Shown in pieces: positions 8,455 through 17,539 of a stretch of 42,732 bases of DNA. The translations under genes and the position numbers were made by a program. Below the pieces are notes generated by a model. That model had not been told where the DNA came from, did not search any database, and saw only the letters and a program-made list of their open reading frames with translations. Source of the DNA: a virus; IMG/VR virus record IMGVR_UViG_3300027499_000011, positions 1 through 42,732 of that record. The stretch is one strand, 5' to 3'. Position 1 is the stretch's first letter, and each line of letters begins with the position of its first letter.

Positions 8455-10262
8455 CGTAACATATTTAAAATTGCCGAAGCATCAAATTTCATTGCATCGC
8501 TGAAGACATAACCGCCGTCTGCACCTTTAGTAGGTATACCACCGTTTGAATGTTTTGGGCCTACAGCTTTGTGTAACTGGCCTCCCATATTCATTTTTTT
8601 ATATGCACCAGTTCCCAAAGATACAGGTTTTTCATTAGGATTACTTAAAATAACCTCACCACCCTCCGTCTCATACTGGGGAATGGTATTCGGCCCACCC
8701 AACTCTTTTTTATTAGCTTGTGATATCATCCTATAAGTTGGATTCTTCATTAACATATCGTAAGCACTCGTAACCTGAGATTGTGCAGCAGGAGGTGTAT
8801 AAACCTGCATAGGATATTGCCGCTGACGTTTCTGAATAGTTGCCGCTATCCTCATTGCCTCTTGGGGATAGTTAGGTTCTGTAGCATATCCAGCAGCTTT
8901 TAATGCCTCTAAATATTGTTGCGGATTAGCTGCTTGACGTGCGGCTGCATAGCGTGGCTGATTGATAAACTCAGCATAAGCACGCATGCTATCTTCTAAA
9001 GTTGGGAAACCTAAAAAGACAGCATCTTCTGAGGTCTTCTTCCCGTTTACATATTCTCCTGTCTGTACCTGATCTCCAACTGAATATGGAATACCTGCTC
9101 TTTCTAAACGTGCTTGAAAAGTGGGATCCGCTTTAATGCCAAATACAGAGTTAGGAGCAGGTTGGTTATTGCCCCAGCCACTTTCGTATGCAAACTGGGC
9201 AGCTACGGCTTCAGGAAATCTCATTCCTAACTTTTGAGCCATCTGATACACCTCTTGGCTACGGGCAGCTTGAGCACGCATAACATCTTCCCAAGCTAAC
9301 TTACCCGCTTTATTGAGCGCATCTATATCAGTTCCCCACTGAGTATACTGTTTGGTGTATGTAGGTGGTTTGGGGGTAGGGCCGCCGTTATCCATTTTTA
9401 TAGCATCTACCTTACCACCATATTTTGCATATGGGCCAGCAGATGGGCCTCCCGTAGAATTGTAACCATACATAGCACGCTGATAGTCGCGCATTGCTCC
9501 AGTATTGGCAGCAAGTTGTGCGCTCCGTGTATCAGCTAAATTCTCGTGCCATTGATCTATTTGTTCTGCACGTTGTGTAAAAGCCTTTATACCTCCTGCG
9601 ATAGCCCCAACTGCTGTACCAATAGGGCCAAATTTAGATCCCTGCCCTGCACCTTGTAATGCGCTACCAGCTATGTTAGCAAAGGACTGTGTAGGAGCTT
9701 GGTATGCAGTACGCTCTTTCTCCATATCTTTTACCAACTCCCCAGCAAAGTTTAACCCAGCAGTTTTTAAAGATCCTAAAGCTTGTGCATTAGCGTGTTT
9801 GCCCAACACATCAGCAGCTTGACCCCCCTGAACATTCGTATATGTCGAGTTAATACGCGGTGATATGTCATTCATAAGACCATTCTCACGAATATTACTT
9901 AACTGATTTCTAAAGTCAGTTACATATTGACTACCAAAGTTTGGGCCTGAGGGAATAGTATTGGCAACTGGATTGGCTAATAAGCTGGAATCTGTATCGA
10001 GAACAGATCCAACTTTATTCATATCCATTTTAGGGGTAGGCGTATAACCGTATCCTACATTGGATATATCAGGATTTTGAGCAATACCTTCTTTAGAAAG
10101 AGGATTATTAGCCAGCTGAGGATTATTGTAAAAATTATTTAACTGCCCAGATTGCAAAAGGCCCATCCAATCCCGATACGTTGCATTATAATTATAAGCC
10201 CTATATTCCCCATATAGAGCATCAAGCTCTTGTTGAGATAACTGAGACCACCACTCGTTCAT
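8451..10262 (-). CDS. Virion protein with glucosaminidase (GH73-like) domain, 603 aa
   Basis: Predicted to cleave the glycan backbone of peptidoglycan during DNA entry. Residues 1-190 are polar. Residues 196-226 are Ala/Gly-rich and could insert in a membrane. The glucosaminidase-like domain spans about 330-485, with AAQFAYESGWGNN (likely catalytic Glu360), NSVFGIKAD at 371-379, TGEYVNGK and GYATEPNYPQEA at 458-469, the hallmarks of FlgJ/LytG-type domains. The C-terminus has GGEVILSNP and VGPKHSNGGIPTKG, a Gly-His-Gly pattern I recall in other crAss-like virion proteins. It sits between small basic genes and the frameshift gene, which carries a paralogous domain. TAATG and ATGA overlaps couple it to its neighbours. 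The protein is much larger than an endolysin, which argues for a structural location. Confidence 0.85.
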   Translation of the reverse strand: MNEWWSQLSQQELDALYGEYRAYNYNATYRDWMGLLQSGQLNNFYNNPQLANNPLSKEGIAQNPDISNVGYGYTPTPKMDMNKVGSVLDTDSSLLANPVANTIPSGPNFGSQYVTDFRNQLSNIRENGLMNDISPRINSTYTNVQGGQAADVLGKHANAQALGSLKTAGLNFAGELVKDMEKERTAYQAPTQSFANIAGSALQGAGQGSKFGPIGTAVGAIAGGIKAFTQRAEQIDQWHENLADTRSAQLAANTGAMRDYQRAMYGYNSTGGPSAGPYAKYGGKVDAIKMDNGGPTPKPPTYTKQYTQWGTDIDALNKAGKLAWEDVMRAQAARSQEVYQMAQKLGMRFPEAVAAQFAYESGWGNNQPAPNSVFGIKADPTFQARLERAGIPYSVGDQVQTGEYVNGKKTSEDAVFLGFPTLEDSMRAYAEFINQPRYAAARQAANPQQYLEALKAAGYATEPNYPQEAMRIAATIQKRQRQYPMQVYTPPAAQSQVTSAYDMLMKNPTYRMISQANKKELGGPNTIPQYETEGGEVILSNPNEKPVSLGTGAYKKMNMGGQLHKAVGPKHSNGGIPTKGADGGYVFSDAMKFDASAILNMLR

Positions 10263-10456
10263 TACTTCTTCTTTTTAGAGATTTTACGAAGGGTAGTCGC
10301 GAGATTGGCTTGACGTACAGTAGTAGTATCGTACTTCTTAGGATTCTTCTTTACCGCCATAGCAAATGCAGCAGCAGTCAACCCACGCTTTTTAGCTTTC
10401 GCTGTAAAAGCACCGGGACGCTTAATAGCTTTTTGTATCCAATTAGATTTTTTCAT
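10262..10456 (-). CDS. Small highly basic conserved protein, 64 aa
   Basis: The protein starts MKKSNWIQKAIKRPGAFTAK and ends in a lysine tail (KISKKKK). About one residue in four is Lys or Arg and there are almost no acidic residues. Short proteins beginning with a similar Trp-Ile-x-Lys-Ala-Ile-Lys-(Arg/Lys)-Pro-Gly-Ala phrase are common in crAss-like phages next to the tail module, from memory. They may bind nucleic acid or be packaged in the virion; the sequence does not decide. The start is a TAATG-type junction with the downstream gene, and the upstream gene ends one base before its ATG. Confidence 0.8.
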   Translation of the reverse strand: MKKSNWIQKAIKRPGAFTAKAKKRGLTAAAFAMAVKKNPKKYDTTTVRQANLATTLRKISKKKK

Positions 10457-10457
10457 A

Positions 10458-10751
10458 TCAGCATTTCCATCTGCGGCGAGCTTGCCTTAAACGTGAATTG
10501 GGATCTTTAGCCGCTGAAGGAAACATCTTCATCTGGCCTGCAGATCGTGCACAAAAAGATTTCCTTCTCTTTGCGTCTTTACTGCCCGCTTTTACCTTTC
10601 CAGTTACTGCTGTCTGTAACTTACTTCCGGGATTGGCTTTCCGATAAGCCCGTACTCCTGATGCAGTCATACCTGCCCCTTGTTTAGTTGGGCGATAGTT
10701 TGCACCTGCACCTTTCGTTGTGCGACGTATGGGCTTTTCAGAACGTGCCAT
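10458..10751 (-). CDS. Small basic protein, DUF6321-like
   Basis: This 97-residue, strongly basic protein has the phrases GMTASGVRAYRKANPGSKLQ, then AVTGKVKAGSKDAKRRKSFC, ARSAGQMK, and a C-terminal Arg-rich RQARRRWKC. The order 'Lys-Gly...Thr-x-x-Gly-x-x-x-Tyr...Gly-Ser-x-Leu', then 'Arg-Arg-Lys-Ser-Phe-Cys-Ala-Arg', then a terminal 'Arg-Trp-x-Cys' matches my memory of the phage family DUF6321. Its function is unknown. The conserved cysteines (in SFCAR and at the last residue) suggest a small fold or metal site, but this is speculative. It lies between a small membrane protein and the 64-residue basic protein. Confidence 0.8.
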   Translation of the reverse strand: MARSEKPIRRTTKGAGANYRPTKQGAGMTASGVRAYRKANPGSKLQTAVTGKVKAGSKDAKRRKSFCARSAGQMKMFPSAAKDPNSRLRQARRRWKC

Positions 10752-10963
10752 TATTTTACAATTTGATTCTTAGCTAAAAGAAGTTTTATTTCCTGCATAT
10801 CTCGTACTAACTCAGAGAGGATATCTCTGATCTCGTCTCTTCCGTTTTCTAAAAACTCAAGACGGGTTTTGATTTTGGATTGTTCCACTACTTGGCGTAT
10901 ATAGACCGTAAGTATAGACCCTGATATAACAAGTATCTCATACACGGTAAGTGATGTTTCCAT
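10751..10963 (-). CDS. Small membrane protein with coiled-coil tail, 70 aa
   Basis: One hydrophobic segment near the N-terminus (about residues 6-24, VYEILVISGSILTVYIRQV) is followed by a charged amphipathic helix from about residue 28 to the end, with a coiled-coil pattern and no cysteine lipobox. Proteins of this shape in phages include holin-like and spanin-like lysis accessories and small virion membrane proteins. It follows the muzzle gene by 43 bases and overlaps the next gene by one base (TAATG). A lysis role is possible but not shown; the clearer holin lies at 17.5-18.0 kb. Confidence 0.7.
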   Translation of the reverse strand: METSLTVYEILVISGSILTVYIRQVVEQSKIKTRLEFLENGRDEIRDILSELVRDMQEIKLLLAKNQIVK

Positions 10964-11006
10964 TTTTAGATATATTATAGTATTAGATTACAGCGCATTC
11001 TACAAA

Positions 11007-14000
11007 TCAACGGGCACTCAATCGTGCGTTTGCTGTAACCTCGTACAAATATAGTAAAGCTTTGACATCAGCGTCTCTTACCTTGCCTGTTTCTAAGCGC
11101 AGTACGATATTATCACTTATAATATTTCTTTTCTCGTAATAAGGTTTATTAGGATTAAGATTAGAAGTTATAAGTTGACCGTCCAATGACATCGTTGGTT
11201 CATCCCTATCCGAGATAATATCACGGAAAGCATTGAATTTCCAACGTCCTTCTTGCAATCTTACCGTACCAATTGGAACGCCTAACTGTGGATCAGGTTC
11301 GTAGAGTGCTACATAGCCGCTATTGTGCGTATCTGTAAAGACCAAGGCATAATCGAAGTTGTACTTATACTGATTATGTAAAGCCCCATTAGCAGGAGAG
11401 AAGGTATCATCAAATACTGTAATACCACCAATTACTCTTGGGTTCCAATAAGCTTTTGCAATCCACTCAAACGATCTCCAATGTGCAGCTTTAGGCGCAC
11501 CAAATGCAATGTCTATAGATGCTTTAACATCAGCCTCAGGTAAAACCTTTGGGGAGTTATAACGATATACTTTCTGCGGGCCAGCATTTTGGATACCATA
11601 CAAGCCATCTAATCCTCCAATAAGAATATCAGCATTATAATTATGGAAGGATACCCAAGCATTATTGTCAAAGCTAAAACTGATGTAAGTATCCTTAGGT
11701 GCCCACTTCCAAGTCTGAGGGTCACTAATAACCACGTTATATGGGCTAAGACCTGAGTTTAAAATATAGCCGTATGTATAAAGTTCTTCTTGTGTATTAG
11801 GGAATCTTGCAGGTGTTACATCCTTGCTTGTGGTATTCCTAATAAACAATACAACACGATTGGTCTTCTCATCATACGCAGCAGCTACACCATTCATAAA
11901 GCTATGGGTAGCTGTAAGATTACTACCTCCTAATTCTGTAGGGTAATCGTAATTCGCACTTGTAGAGAATATATATCTCCAAAATCCTTTAAATATATCT
12001 AACTCTCTATTGAAGAAATCCCGCATACCATTGGACGAGATTTCTTTTAATTGACCATTATAGAGAAATACCTTCTTACGTGCTAAGTCAACAAAGAAGT
12101 AACCAGCAGGTGTAAGAACACAGGCAGCTTTATTCTGCGTACCAGCATATCCAAACTCTGTAGTAAGGATCTCTTGAGGACGTACATCGAATATATCCCC
12201 ATCACCAAGTGCAGCTACACCACTTGTAGTAACAATCTTCTCCTTGCCGCTTGTGATGTATAATGACTTCTCGTGATGAATAAGAAGCTTATCTCCGTAG
12301 TCCTGAAGATTGGTAATCGGCCCTCTATCTTTTGGCTGCTCTAAGTAATCTAATGGGGCAAACTCCCGAATAGTCATACGTGTACTATCCGGTTGGAATG
12401 CTAAGCTTCTGTGTATACGGTAGGGGAACTTATTTAACTGAGGGTCGTCGGCATTGTAAATCAGAGGTTGCTGCCATTGATTAAGCTGCAAGAAGTCGGA
12501 CTTAAAGGTATACTCGTTATTTTCTTCTGGGCTTGCTGGTCTATATACAAACTCCCAATCATTCAAGTTGGTTTGGTATGTATCTCTGAATAAGTGGTTA
12601 TAAGGCGTGTATACTGAGTTGTAGTAAACTGTAGAGATAGTACCTGTTTCTGCATCTACAGTTCCCGCTCCACCTGCTATTACCCCATCTGTAGCTATGT
12701 ATCCCCAAGTACCATTATTTGCAGATTGATCATTAAATCTTGCATTAGCCCCCATAGGAGCAGTAAGCCTAAAACGATACATAGATCGTATTACATCACC
12801 TACAGTATATCTTGGACGATGCCAAATGCTATTATTGAAATCTGTATAAACTCCCCTACGAGGGTATGAGAAATTAATAGGATTTGCTTGATTAAATTGC
12901 ATACTGCCACACGCAGGAGTACAGGCTACTAAATCCTGAAGAGTATATCCTTCATAGCAATTTCGCGCAACTCGATTGTAGTTACCAACCATTATTGGCT
13001 GCCGCGGTACTTGATTACTTGCAATAGTAGTTACATCTAATAATATTCCTTGCTCTGCAAAATTCCAAGTATTCTCTCCAACATTACCAATAATATTAGG
13101 TATGTTTTTATACGTATATTCTAAACTCTGCAACAACTCTTGCCCATTAGTATACTCGCCAAAGTCGTTAATTTGTAAATTACCATTCCACAATGAAACC
13201 ATAGATTCCATACCGTAACGGTTATCGAATCCTATTTCATCATCTACATTATTAGACGCTACATATTTATTTTTAGCTATACCTAAAATCTCACAGGTAT
13301 ACGGAATTTGTTGCGATATAAACCCTCCATTTAAAACACGAGGTTGGAATATTGCTTTACGTTGTTTGCCATATATGCTTTCTGGATCTGTTGGCGCATC
13401 ATCTTCAGGATTTCGAGCATAAAAAATAGGTTCCTGATCTGTACGTAAACCTATTATATGGTTTTGATCAAAATCTCCATTTACGGCATCGTAGTAACCT
13501 TCCACATCTGCAGATTCACTTTGGATATAGTGAAATACTTGTTCTCCCTTAAAATACATTGGCCCCTCAATACCCGGCTTGTCTTTAATCATTCCAAACT
13601 CTGGGCTTATACCACACTCAAGTCTTATGTAACTTGAGTAAGAATTGGTACCATAATTTGGGTCGCCACTAAAATTCCATTTATTTTTAAAATCCGTAGA
13701 TGCAGGTATAAAGTTCTCATTGTTAGAAGAAACATATGAGTTTCTAACCCATAAGTTATATGTCGTTTGGCTATAGTGTTCTCTATTGCCGCCGCCATTA
13801 CCAAACTCTGCAAACCAGTTAGGGCTACCGTGTATTACTGGGCTTGTACCTTGAACGATACAGTTAGATCCAGTACGCTTAGCATAATAAAAACGGACGC
13901 CTTGATATCCAGCCGGTATATCTACATTGTGAAAAACCAGCTTTAAACGGGGGTTCTTTCTATCGTTCCAATCATATCCCATCTCTTTAAGCCAAGAGAT

Positions 14001-15671
14001 ACTTGGCATACGATGGTGTGATACGGGTTTATTTGCAATCTCTACTTGTTCTGTCGGTACTGTGCCAATACTTAACGTATCATACAAACTATATTCCCCA
14101 AGATTTAAAATCCAACTTAGTGGATGTACTGTTTGGTCGGGGAAGTTTGCGGGATATAACTCGTCTTGGTTTTGCCAAATACCTAAAAGTCCTTTAGTTG
14201 GGCCTTCTGCACTACAAATAGCAGTACAGCGACCCATCCAGTATTTACCCCCTTCCCCAAAAATATTCTTATCTATATTTAAAAAATTCATCAACCCCAA
14301 GTAGTTGGGTTGAGTAGGAACAATATTAGAATCCAGAATAGTCTGTAACGAGTTATTTAAATTTATCTCATAATAGTTTTTAGCTAATGCATCTGGATGA
14401 TAATCAATATTGTAAGGAGCACGATATGTAACCAAATCAATCTCTTCCCCAATCACACCCGCATTTAAAACATTAGTAAGGATAGGTCTGCCGGGAATAT
14501 GGTATGCTGGGCTATATGATCCATCATCACGAATAAATGAGACATACAAAGCATATACCTCGTCGGGCATAAATCCAGTATTCTCAGGATACCCTACTTC
14601 ATCCAAAGATTCGTCTTCGGTTAAGTATGTTTCTTCTGTAGCATGATCTTCTGGCGTATTATTATCTATGATATGATATTCAGGCCATATTGCATTTGCT
14701 ATTTCTTGTAAAGAAACGTCTTCTTTAGTTTCTAAGTTAGCGATATACAACCGATTATCGTGCATCTCCATAGAGCCTACACGAGTATAGCTCTGAGGCA
14801 TAACGGTAATATCCTCCAGAGTAAGTTCTTCTAACGTAATAGCACCAGTTAAAATTCTTGTACTGATGGTATATGGTGCTGTACTTATTGTGCTTGCGGT
14901 ACTAAATCTCTGAACAACACGTACAGAGATTTGATTATTGATAACACTTAGTAATACAACATCAAGGAACTTATGGGATCGGCCTACATTTTCTAATCGA
15001 ATGTTTAAGCCGTTGTTATTGCCCCTTACATAGAAAGGGCCAGCCAAATCTGTAACCTTAGTTACACCACCATCGTCTGTGATATAGCGTGTACCAACAA
15101 AGTATGCTCCTTCAGCTAATTCACCTCCCGTCACACTATTGCCCGTTATCTGAACACTATTTATTTGGGGGAACAAGTAAAGGTCTTTGCCATCAAAGAA
15201 CTCACCATATACTCTATCAATATTTACAATCTTAGGAGGAGCATAGCCGTTAGTAAACACCACATATCTATCCCCATTAAAATACTTAAATGATACTACG
15301 TCAAAGTCATCAAACCGACTGAAATCAAGAGCGAAGTAGTTATTTTCAGTTTGAGCTAAAACTTGGGTAAACTGAGAACCTATCGGTGCATTAGGCCGAT
15401 AAATCCATATAGAACCTAAATTAAAATCAATACCGGGTATAGGAGAGACAAGGTTGCTTATCGCAAATACAACCCACTCCCCATCATCTAAAACGTGTAC
15501 TCCAAGAATGTGATTGTTGAATTGAGAAAACAATCCATAGAACTCTGCACCACTCTCCTGAATAAGGGCATCAAGTTGTTTCCCATAAATAAAGTTGTAA
15601 GCCCGACGGTAGGTTCCATCGGGCTGATTCTGTGGAGAAACGTCGGTATTTATTCCTTTAACAGGTTTCAT
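11007..15671 (-). CDS. Muzzle-type large tail protein, 1,554 aa
   Basis: The longest complete gene in the window. The N-terminus MKPVKGINTDVSPQNQPDGT, followed by an Arg-rich Tyr-Arg-Arg-Ala-Tyr-Asn stretch, matches the opening of the large tail proteins of crAss-like and other Bacteroidota podoviruses. A later segment (about residues 1190-1240) has FGYAGTQNKAACVLTPAGYF, then VDLARKKVFLYNG and an ISSNGM phrase, also typical. The protein is rich in Tyr, Asn and beta-strand-like sequence with no transmembrane helix. In the phage crAss001 virion the protein of this type forms the muzzle at the distal end of the tail. It follows the ring-protein gene with a 4-base ATGA overlap, which supports the assignment. 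The precise structural name is inferred from order and length. Confidence 0.82.
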   Translation of the reverse strand: MKPVKGINTDVSPQNQPDGTYRRAYNFIYGKQLDALIQESGAEFYGLFSQFNNHILGVHVLDDGEWVVFAISNLVSPIPGIDFNLGSIWIYRPNAPIGSQFTQVLAQTENNYFALDFSRFDDFDVVSFKYFNGDRYVVFTNGYAPPKIVNIDRVYGEFFDGKDLYLFPQINSVQITGNSVTGGELAEGAYFVGTRYITDDGGVTKVTDLAGPFYVRGNNNGLNIRLENVGRSHKFLDVVLLSVINNQISVRVVQRFSTASTISTAPYTISTRILTGAITLEELTLEDITVMPQSYTRVGSMEMHDNRLYIANLETKEDVSLQEIANAIWPEYHIIDNNTPEDHATEETYLTEDESLDEVGYPENTGFMPDEVYALYVSFIRDDGSYSPAYHIPGRPILTNVLNAGVIGEEIDLVTYRAPYNIDYHPDALAKNYYEINLNNSLQTILDSNIVPTQPNYLGLMNFLNIDKNIFGEGGKYWMGRCTAICSAEGPTKGLLGIWQNQDELYPANFPDQTVHPLSWILNLGEYSLYDTLSIGTVPTEQVEIANKPVSHHRMPSISWLKEMGYDWNDRKNPRLKLVFHNVDIPAGYQGVRFYYAKRTGSNCIVQGTSPVIHGSPNWFAEFGNGGGNREHYSQTTYNLWVRNSYVSSNNENFIPASTDFKNKWNFSGDPNYGTNSYSSYIRLECGISPEFGMIKDKPGIEGPMYFKGEQVFHYIQSESADVEGYYDAVNGDFDQNHIIGLRTDQEPIFYARNPEDDAPTDPESIYGKQRKAIFQPRVLNGGFISQQIPYTCEILGIAKNKYVASNNVDDEIGFDNRYGMESMVSLWNGNLQINDFGEYTNGQELLQSLEYTYKNIPNIIGNVGENTWNFAEQGILLDVTTIASNQVPRQPIMVGNYNRVARNCYEGYTLQDLVACTPACGSMQFNQANPINFSYPRRGVYTDFNNSIWHRPRYTVGDVIRSMYRFRLTAPMGANARFNDQSANNGTWGYIATDGVIAGGAGTVDAETGTISTVYYNSVYTPYNHLFRDTYQTNLNDWEFVYRPASPEENNEYTFKSDFLQLNQWQQPLIYNADDPQLNKFPYRIHRSLAFQPDSTRMTIREFAPLDYLEQPKDRGPITNLQDYGDKLLIHHEKSLYITSGKEKIVTTSGVAALGDGDIFDVRPQEILTTEFGYAGTQNKAACVLTPAGYFFVDLARKKVFLYNGQLKEISSNGMRDFFNRELDIFKGFWRYIFSTSANYDYPTELGGSNLTATHSFMNGVAAAYDEKTNRVVLFIRNTTSKDVTPARFPNTQEELYTYGYILNSGLSPYNVVISDPQTWKWAPKDTYISFSFDNNAWVSFHNYNADILIGGLDGLYGIQNAGPQKVYRYNSPKVLPEADVKASIDIAFGAPKAAHWRSFEWIAKAYWNPRVIGGITVFDDTFSPANGALHNQYKYNFDYALVFTDTHNSGYVALYEPDPQLGVPIGTVRLQEGRWKFNAFRDIISDRDEPTMSLDGQLITSNLNPNKPYYEKRNIISDNIVLRLETGKVRDADVKALLYLYEVTANARLSAR

Positions 15672-16468
15672 CGCATCAGTCGTTCTTGTGTGTTATTCCC
15701 AATAAAGAAATCGCTGTGGGCATTGATGTTTGGTAACATTCTCACCCACATATTCTTGAACGCTTCCATCTTGTCTATGCTCGGGAAGGCAGCTTGGTTC
15801 TGTGCCTTGACACAGTACTCGCCCCATTTCATATCTGCTGCCTGCCAATCGATGAAGGGGTGCGTATAACCCCCCATCAGCATCTGACGAATCACGTACC
15901 ATTCAAGAGCTTGTTTAAAGTAAATATTGTCTGGAACTAAAGGATAGCCGCAATCATCTAAAGGAAAGGCAGTATAGTGAATCTTTACCTTACCCTCTTC
16001 AAATGAGGTTTGGATATAGTCCGGATTGATCACATAGTAATCTCCTCCGCCATATCCTGACGCACGCACTTGCATACGCTGCTTGAACGTATTGTTACCA
16101 GACGGGTGTTCTGCTGCCTCTGTTTGAAATACTGCTCCTGTAGCCGCTATATTGTCTCCATATGGCTGTGGGTTAGTAGTACGGTCGGCACGGGGTAAAT
16201 CGTATACCGTAGTGTCAGTACCGTAGGGTAAGGCAGATCCGTTGTATTCTACCTGAAGGATATCTACCAGTTCGCAGGGAAGGAGTGCTCGGTGATTTTT
16301 AACCTCCAACTCAATACCACGCTTCTCAAGACCCGTAAAGTATCCAATATATTCCAATGCCTCCCCAATCCACTCAATAGCATCAACAACCCAAGAATCT
16401 GAATTAGGTTTCAGATCCCGGAAGATTTTAGCTACGACAGCTTTGGAGGATACCGTTTTATAGATCAT
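15668..16468 (-). CDS. Ring/neck (tail connector) protein, 266 aa
   Basis: Starts MIYKTVSSKAVVAKIFRDLK and contains WVVDAIEWIGEALEYIGYFT near residues 26-45, a pattern I associate with crAss-like ring proteins that stack between portal and muzzle. The middle is beta-rich (residues 60-170), and the C-terminal third is helical (FKQALEWYVIRQMLMGGYTH). It overlaps the upstream gene by 4 bases (ATGA) and the muzzle gene by 4 bases. Position directly before the muzzle gene fits the ring protein nearest the tail tip. The assignment rests on context and remembered patterns; it could equally be called a tail tubular or tail stabilisation protein. Confidence 0.75.
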   Translation of the reverse strand: MIYKTVSSKAVVAKIFRDLKPNSDSWVVDAIEWIGEALEYIGYFTGLEKRGIELEVKNHRALLPCELVDILQVEYNGSALPYGTDTTVYDLPRADRTTNPQPYGDNIAATGAVFQTEAAEHPSGNNTFKQRMQVRASGYGGGDYYVINPDYIQTSFEEGKVKIHYTAFPLDDCGYPLVPDNIYFKQALEWYVIRQMLMGGYTHPFIDWQAADMKWGEYCVKAQNQAAFPSIDKMEAFKNMWVRMLPNINAHSDFFIGNNTQERLMR

Positions 16469-16920
16469 TTGAAATTTAAGTAGGCAAATTCATCTTGTTT
16501 CAGTTTGGTTACTAATGCTCTCTTGTTTCCCTTTACCCCACCGTTAGGAGTAAAGCTGTAAACGCTTTTATTCTTTACTAAGCAACGGGCCTTTTCCCAA
16601 TGCCATCTGAAGTAGAAATCGTCGGTATAGTAGACAATGGTTCTGATACCCTCTTTCCTAAGCTTGTTGGTCTCTCCCCAATCCACTGTAGGCTTGTTAA
16701 AAGACCTTGCTATCTTCTTAATGCGTATGCTACTCAACCTGTGGCCCATATTAAAGGAGTGCCCCTCTAAAATAAGCCCACTGACCTTCTTATTAAACTC
16801 TGACACCACATACTTATAGAGAGTATAAGTTACTGTGGTCTTAGGGTATTTCTTCTTGTAAAACTTGTAGGCATCTACTGCACCTACATTACTCACTGAG
16901 CTGAATTTCACTCGCATCAT
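16465..16920 (-). CDS. Tail/neck assembly protein, 151 aa
   Basis: A basic 151-residue protein starting ATG ATG (16920). It contains the phrases TVTYTLYKYVVSEFNKKVSG, ILEGHSFNMGHRLSSIRI and FYFRWHWEKARC. A similar layout (a YK..V..FN helix, a GH..N.G..L.....I turn, then an aromatic Phe-x-Trp strand) is found in small proteins placed between ring-protein genes in crAss-like phages. No enzyme motif is seen. It overlaps the preceding gene by 32 bases and the next by 4, implying coupled translation. It is probably a connector or head-closure component; this is inference from context. Confidence 0.72.
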   Translation of the reverse strand: MMRVKFSSVSNVGAVDAYKFYKKKYPKTTVTYTLYKYVVSEFNKKVSGLILEGHSFNMGHRLSSIRIKKIARSFNKPTVDWGETNKLRKEGIRTIVYYTDDFYFRWHWEKARCLVKNKSVYSFTPNGGVKGNKRALVTKLKQDEFAYLNFK

Positions 16921-17539
16921 CTGTTCTATCTTCTAAGCGGAGTTCTAAAGACAATATTGACTGTGAGACACGTTGTACCATATCCATAGACATTGGGTAC
17001 TCCATATCTGCTGTAAAGATTTCTGTGTTGTTGCAGCATACGTATCCATACAAATCAGACGGATCCTCGAAGATGCCTTTTACTAAAATCTTCTTAGGTG
17101 TCGTATTGTAGACATAGATTCTGTCGTTAGTATAGATGTACTGAGGATGTTGCTTACTCCATTTCGAGTAACGCGAGTAATCCGCTTGAACTGCCGTAGT
17201 TCTTTGGTAAGGTTGTTTTGCATCCACCGTACCAACATATATAAAGTCAGATCCATCGTACAGGCGAACTGGTCGGGGTACCTTTTTGACTGTGCGCCAT
17301 ACGGTACAACCAATGTTCTCTTGGTAGCAACACTCCATAGCACTTGCCTCTTCCATCTCCAGACAGTCCAGTTGTTGGATAAACTGAGAGGGAATACTGA
17401 AGTTCCTCTGTTGGTCTTGACGGATGAATAAGGCACGATAGTAGGCAACCATCATTTTGAGCCGTTCACGAAGAACGACATCATCAGGCTTACCTACTTG
17501 GGTAGCAAGGTTATATACAATTTCGTTTAGCGTTGCCAC
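16889..17539 (-). CDS. Ring/neck (tail connector) protein, 216 aa
   Basis: The N-terminus MATLNEIVYNLATQVGKPDD starts a helical region with VLRERLKMMVAYYRALFIRQ (about residues 22-41). A beta-rich part follows, including RPVRLYDGSDFIYVGTVDA and a conserved-looking NDRIYVYNTTPKKILVKGIF segment. This helix-then-sandwich layout is characteristic of ring proteins in crAss-like phage necks. Two adjacent cysteines (ECCYQENIGC) may be structural. It begins 13 bases inside the end of the holin gene and overlaps the next ring-type gene. I am confident of the family class, less so of the exact ring position. Confidence 0.77.
   Translation of the reverse strand: MATLNEIVYNLATQVGKPDDVVLRERLKMMVAYYRALFIRQDQQRNFSIPSQFIQQLDCLEMEEASAMECCYQENIGCTVWRTVKKVPRPVRLYDGSDFIYVGTVDAKQPYQRTTAVQADYSRYSKWSKQHPQYIYTNDRIYVYNTTPKKILVKGIFEDPSDLYGYVCCNNTEIFTADMEYPMSMDMVQRVSQSILSLELRLEDRTDDASEIQLSE

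Noticed and set aside
10964-11006. Gap after the muzzle gene as a promoter or terminator
   Set aside because: It is AT-rich with TTTG and ATACTATAAT but no TAnnTTTG at proper spacing and no stable hairpin with a T run.
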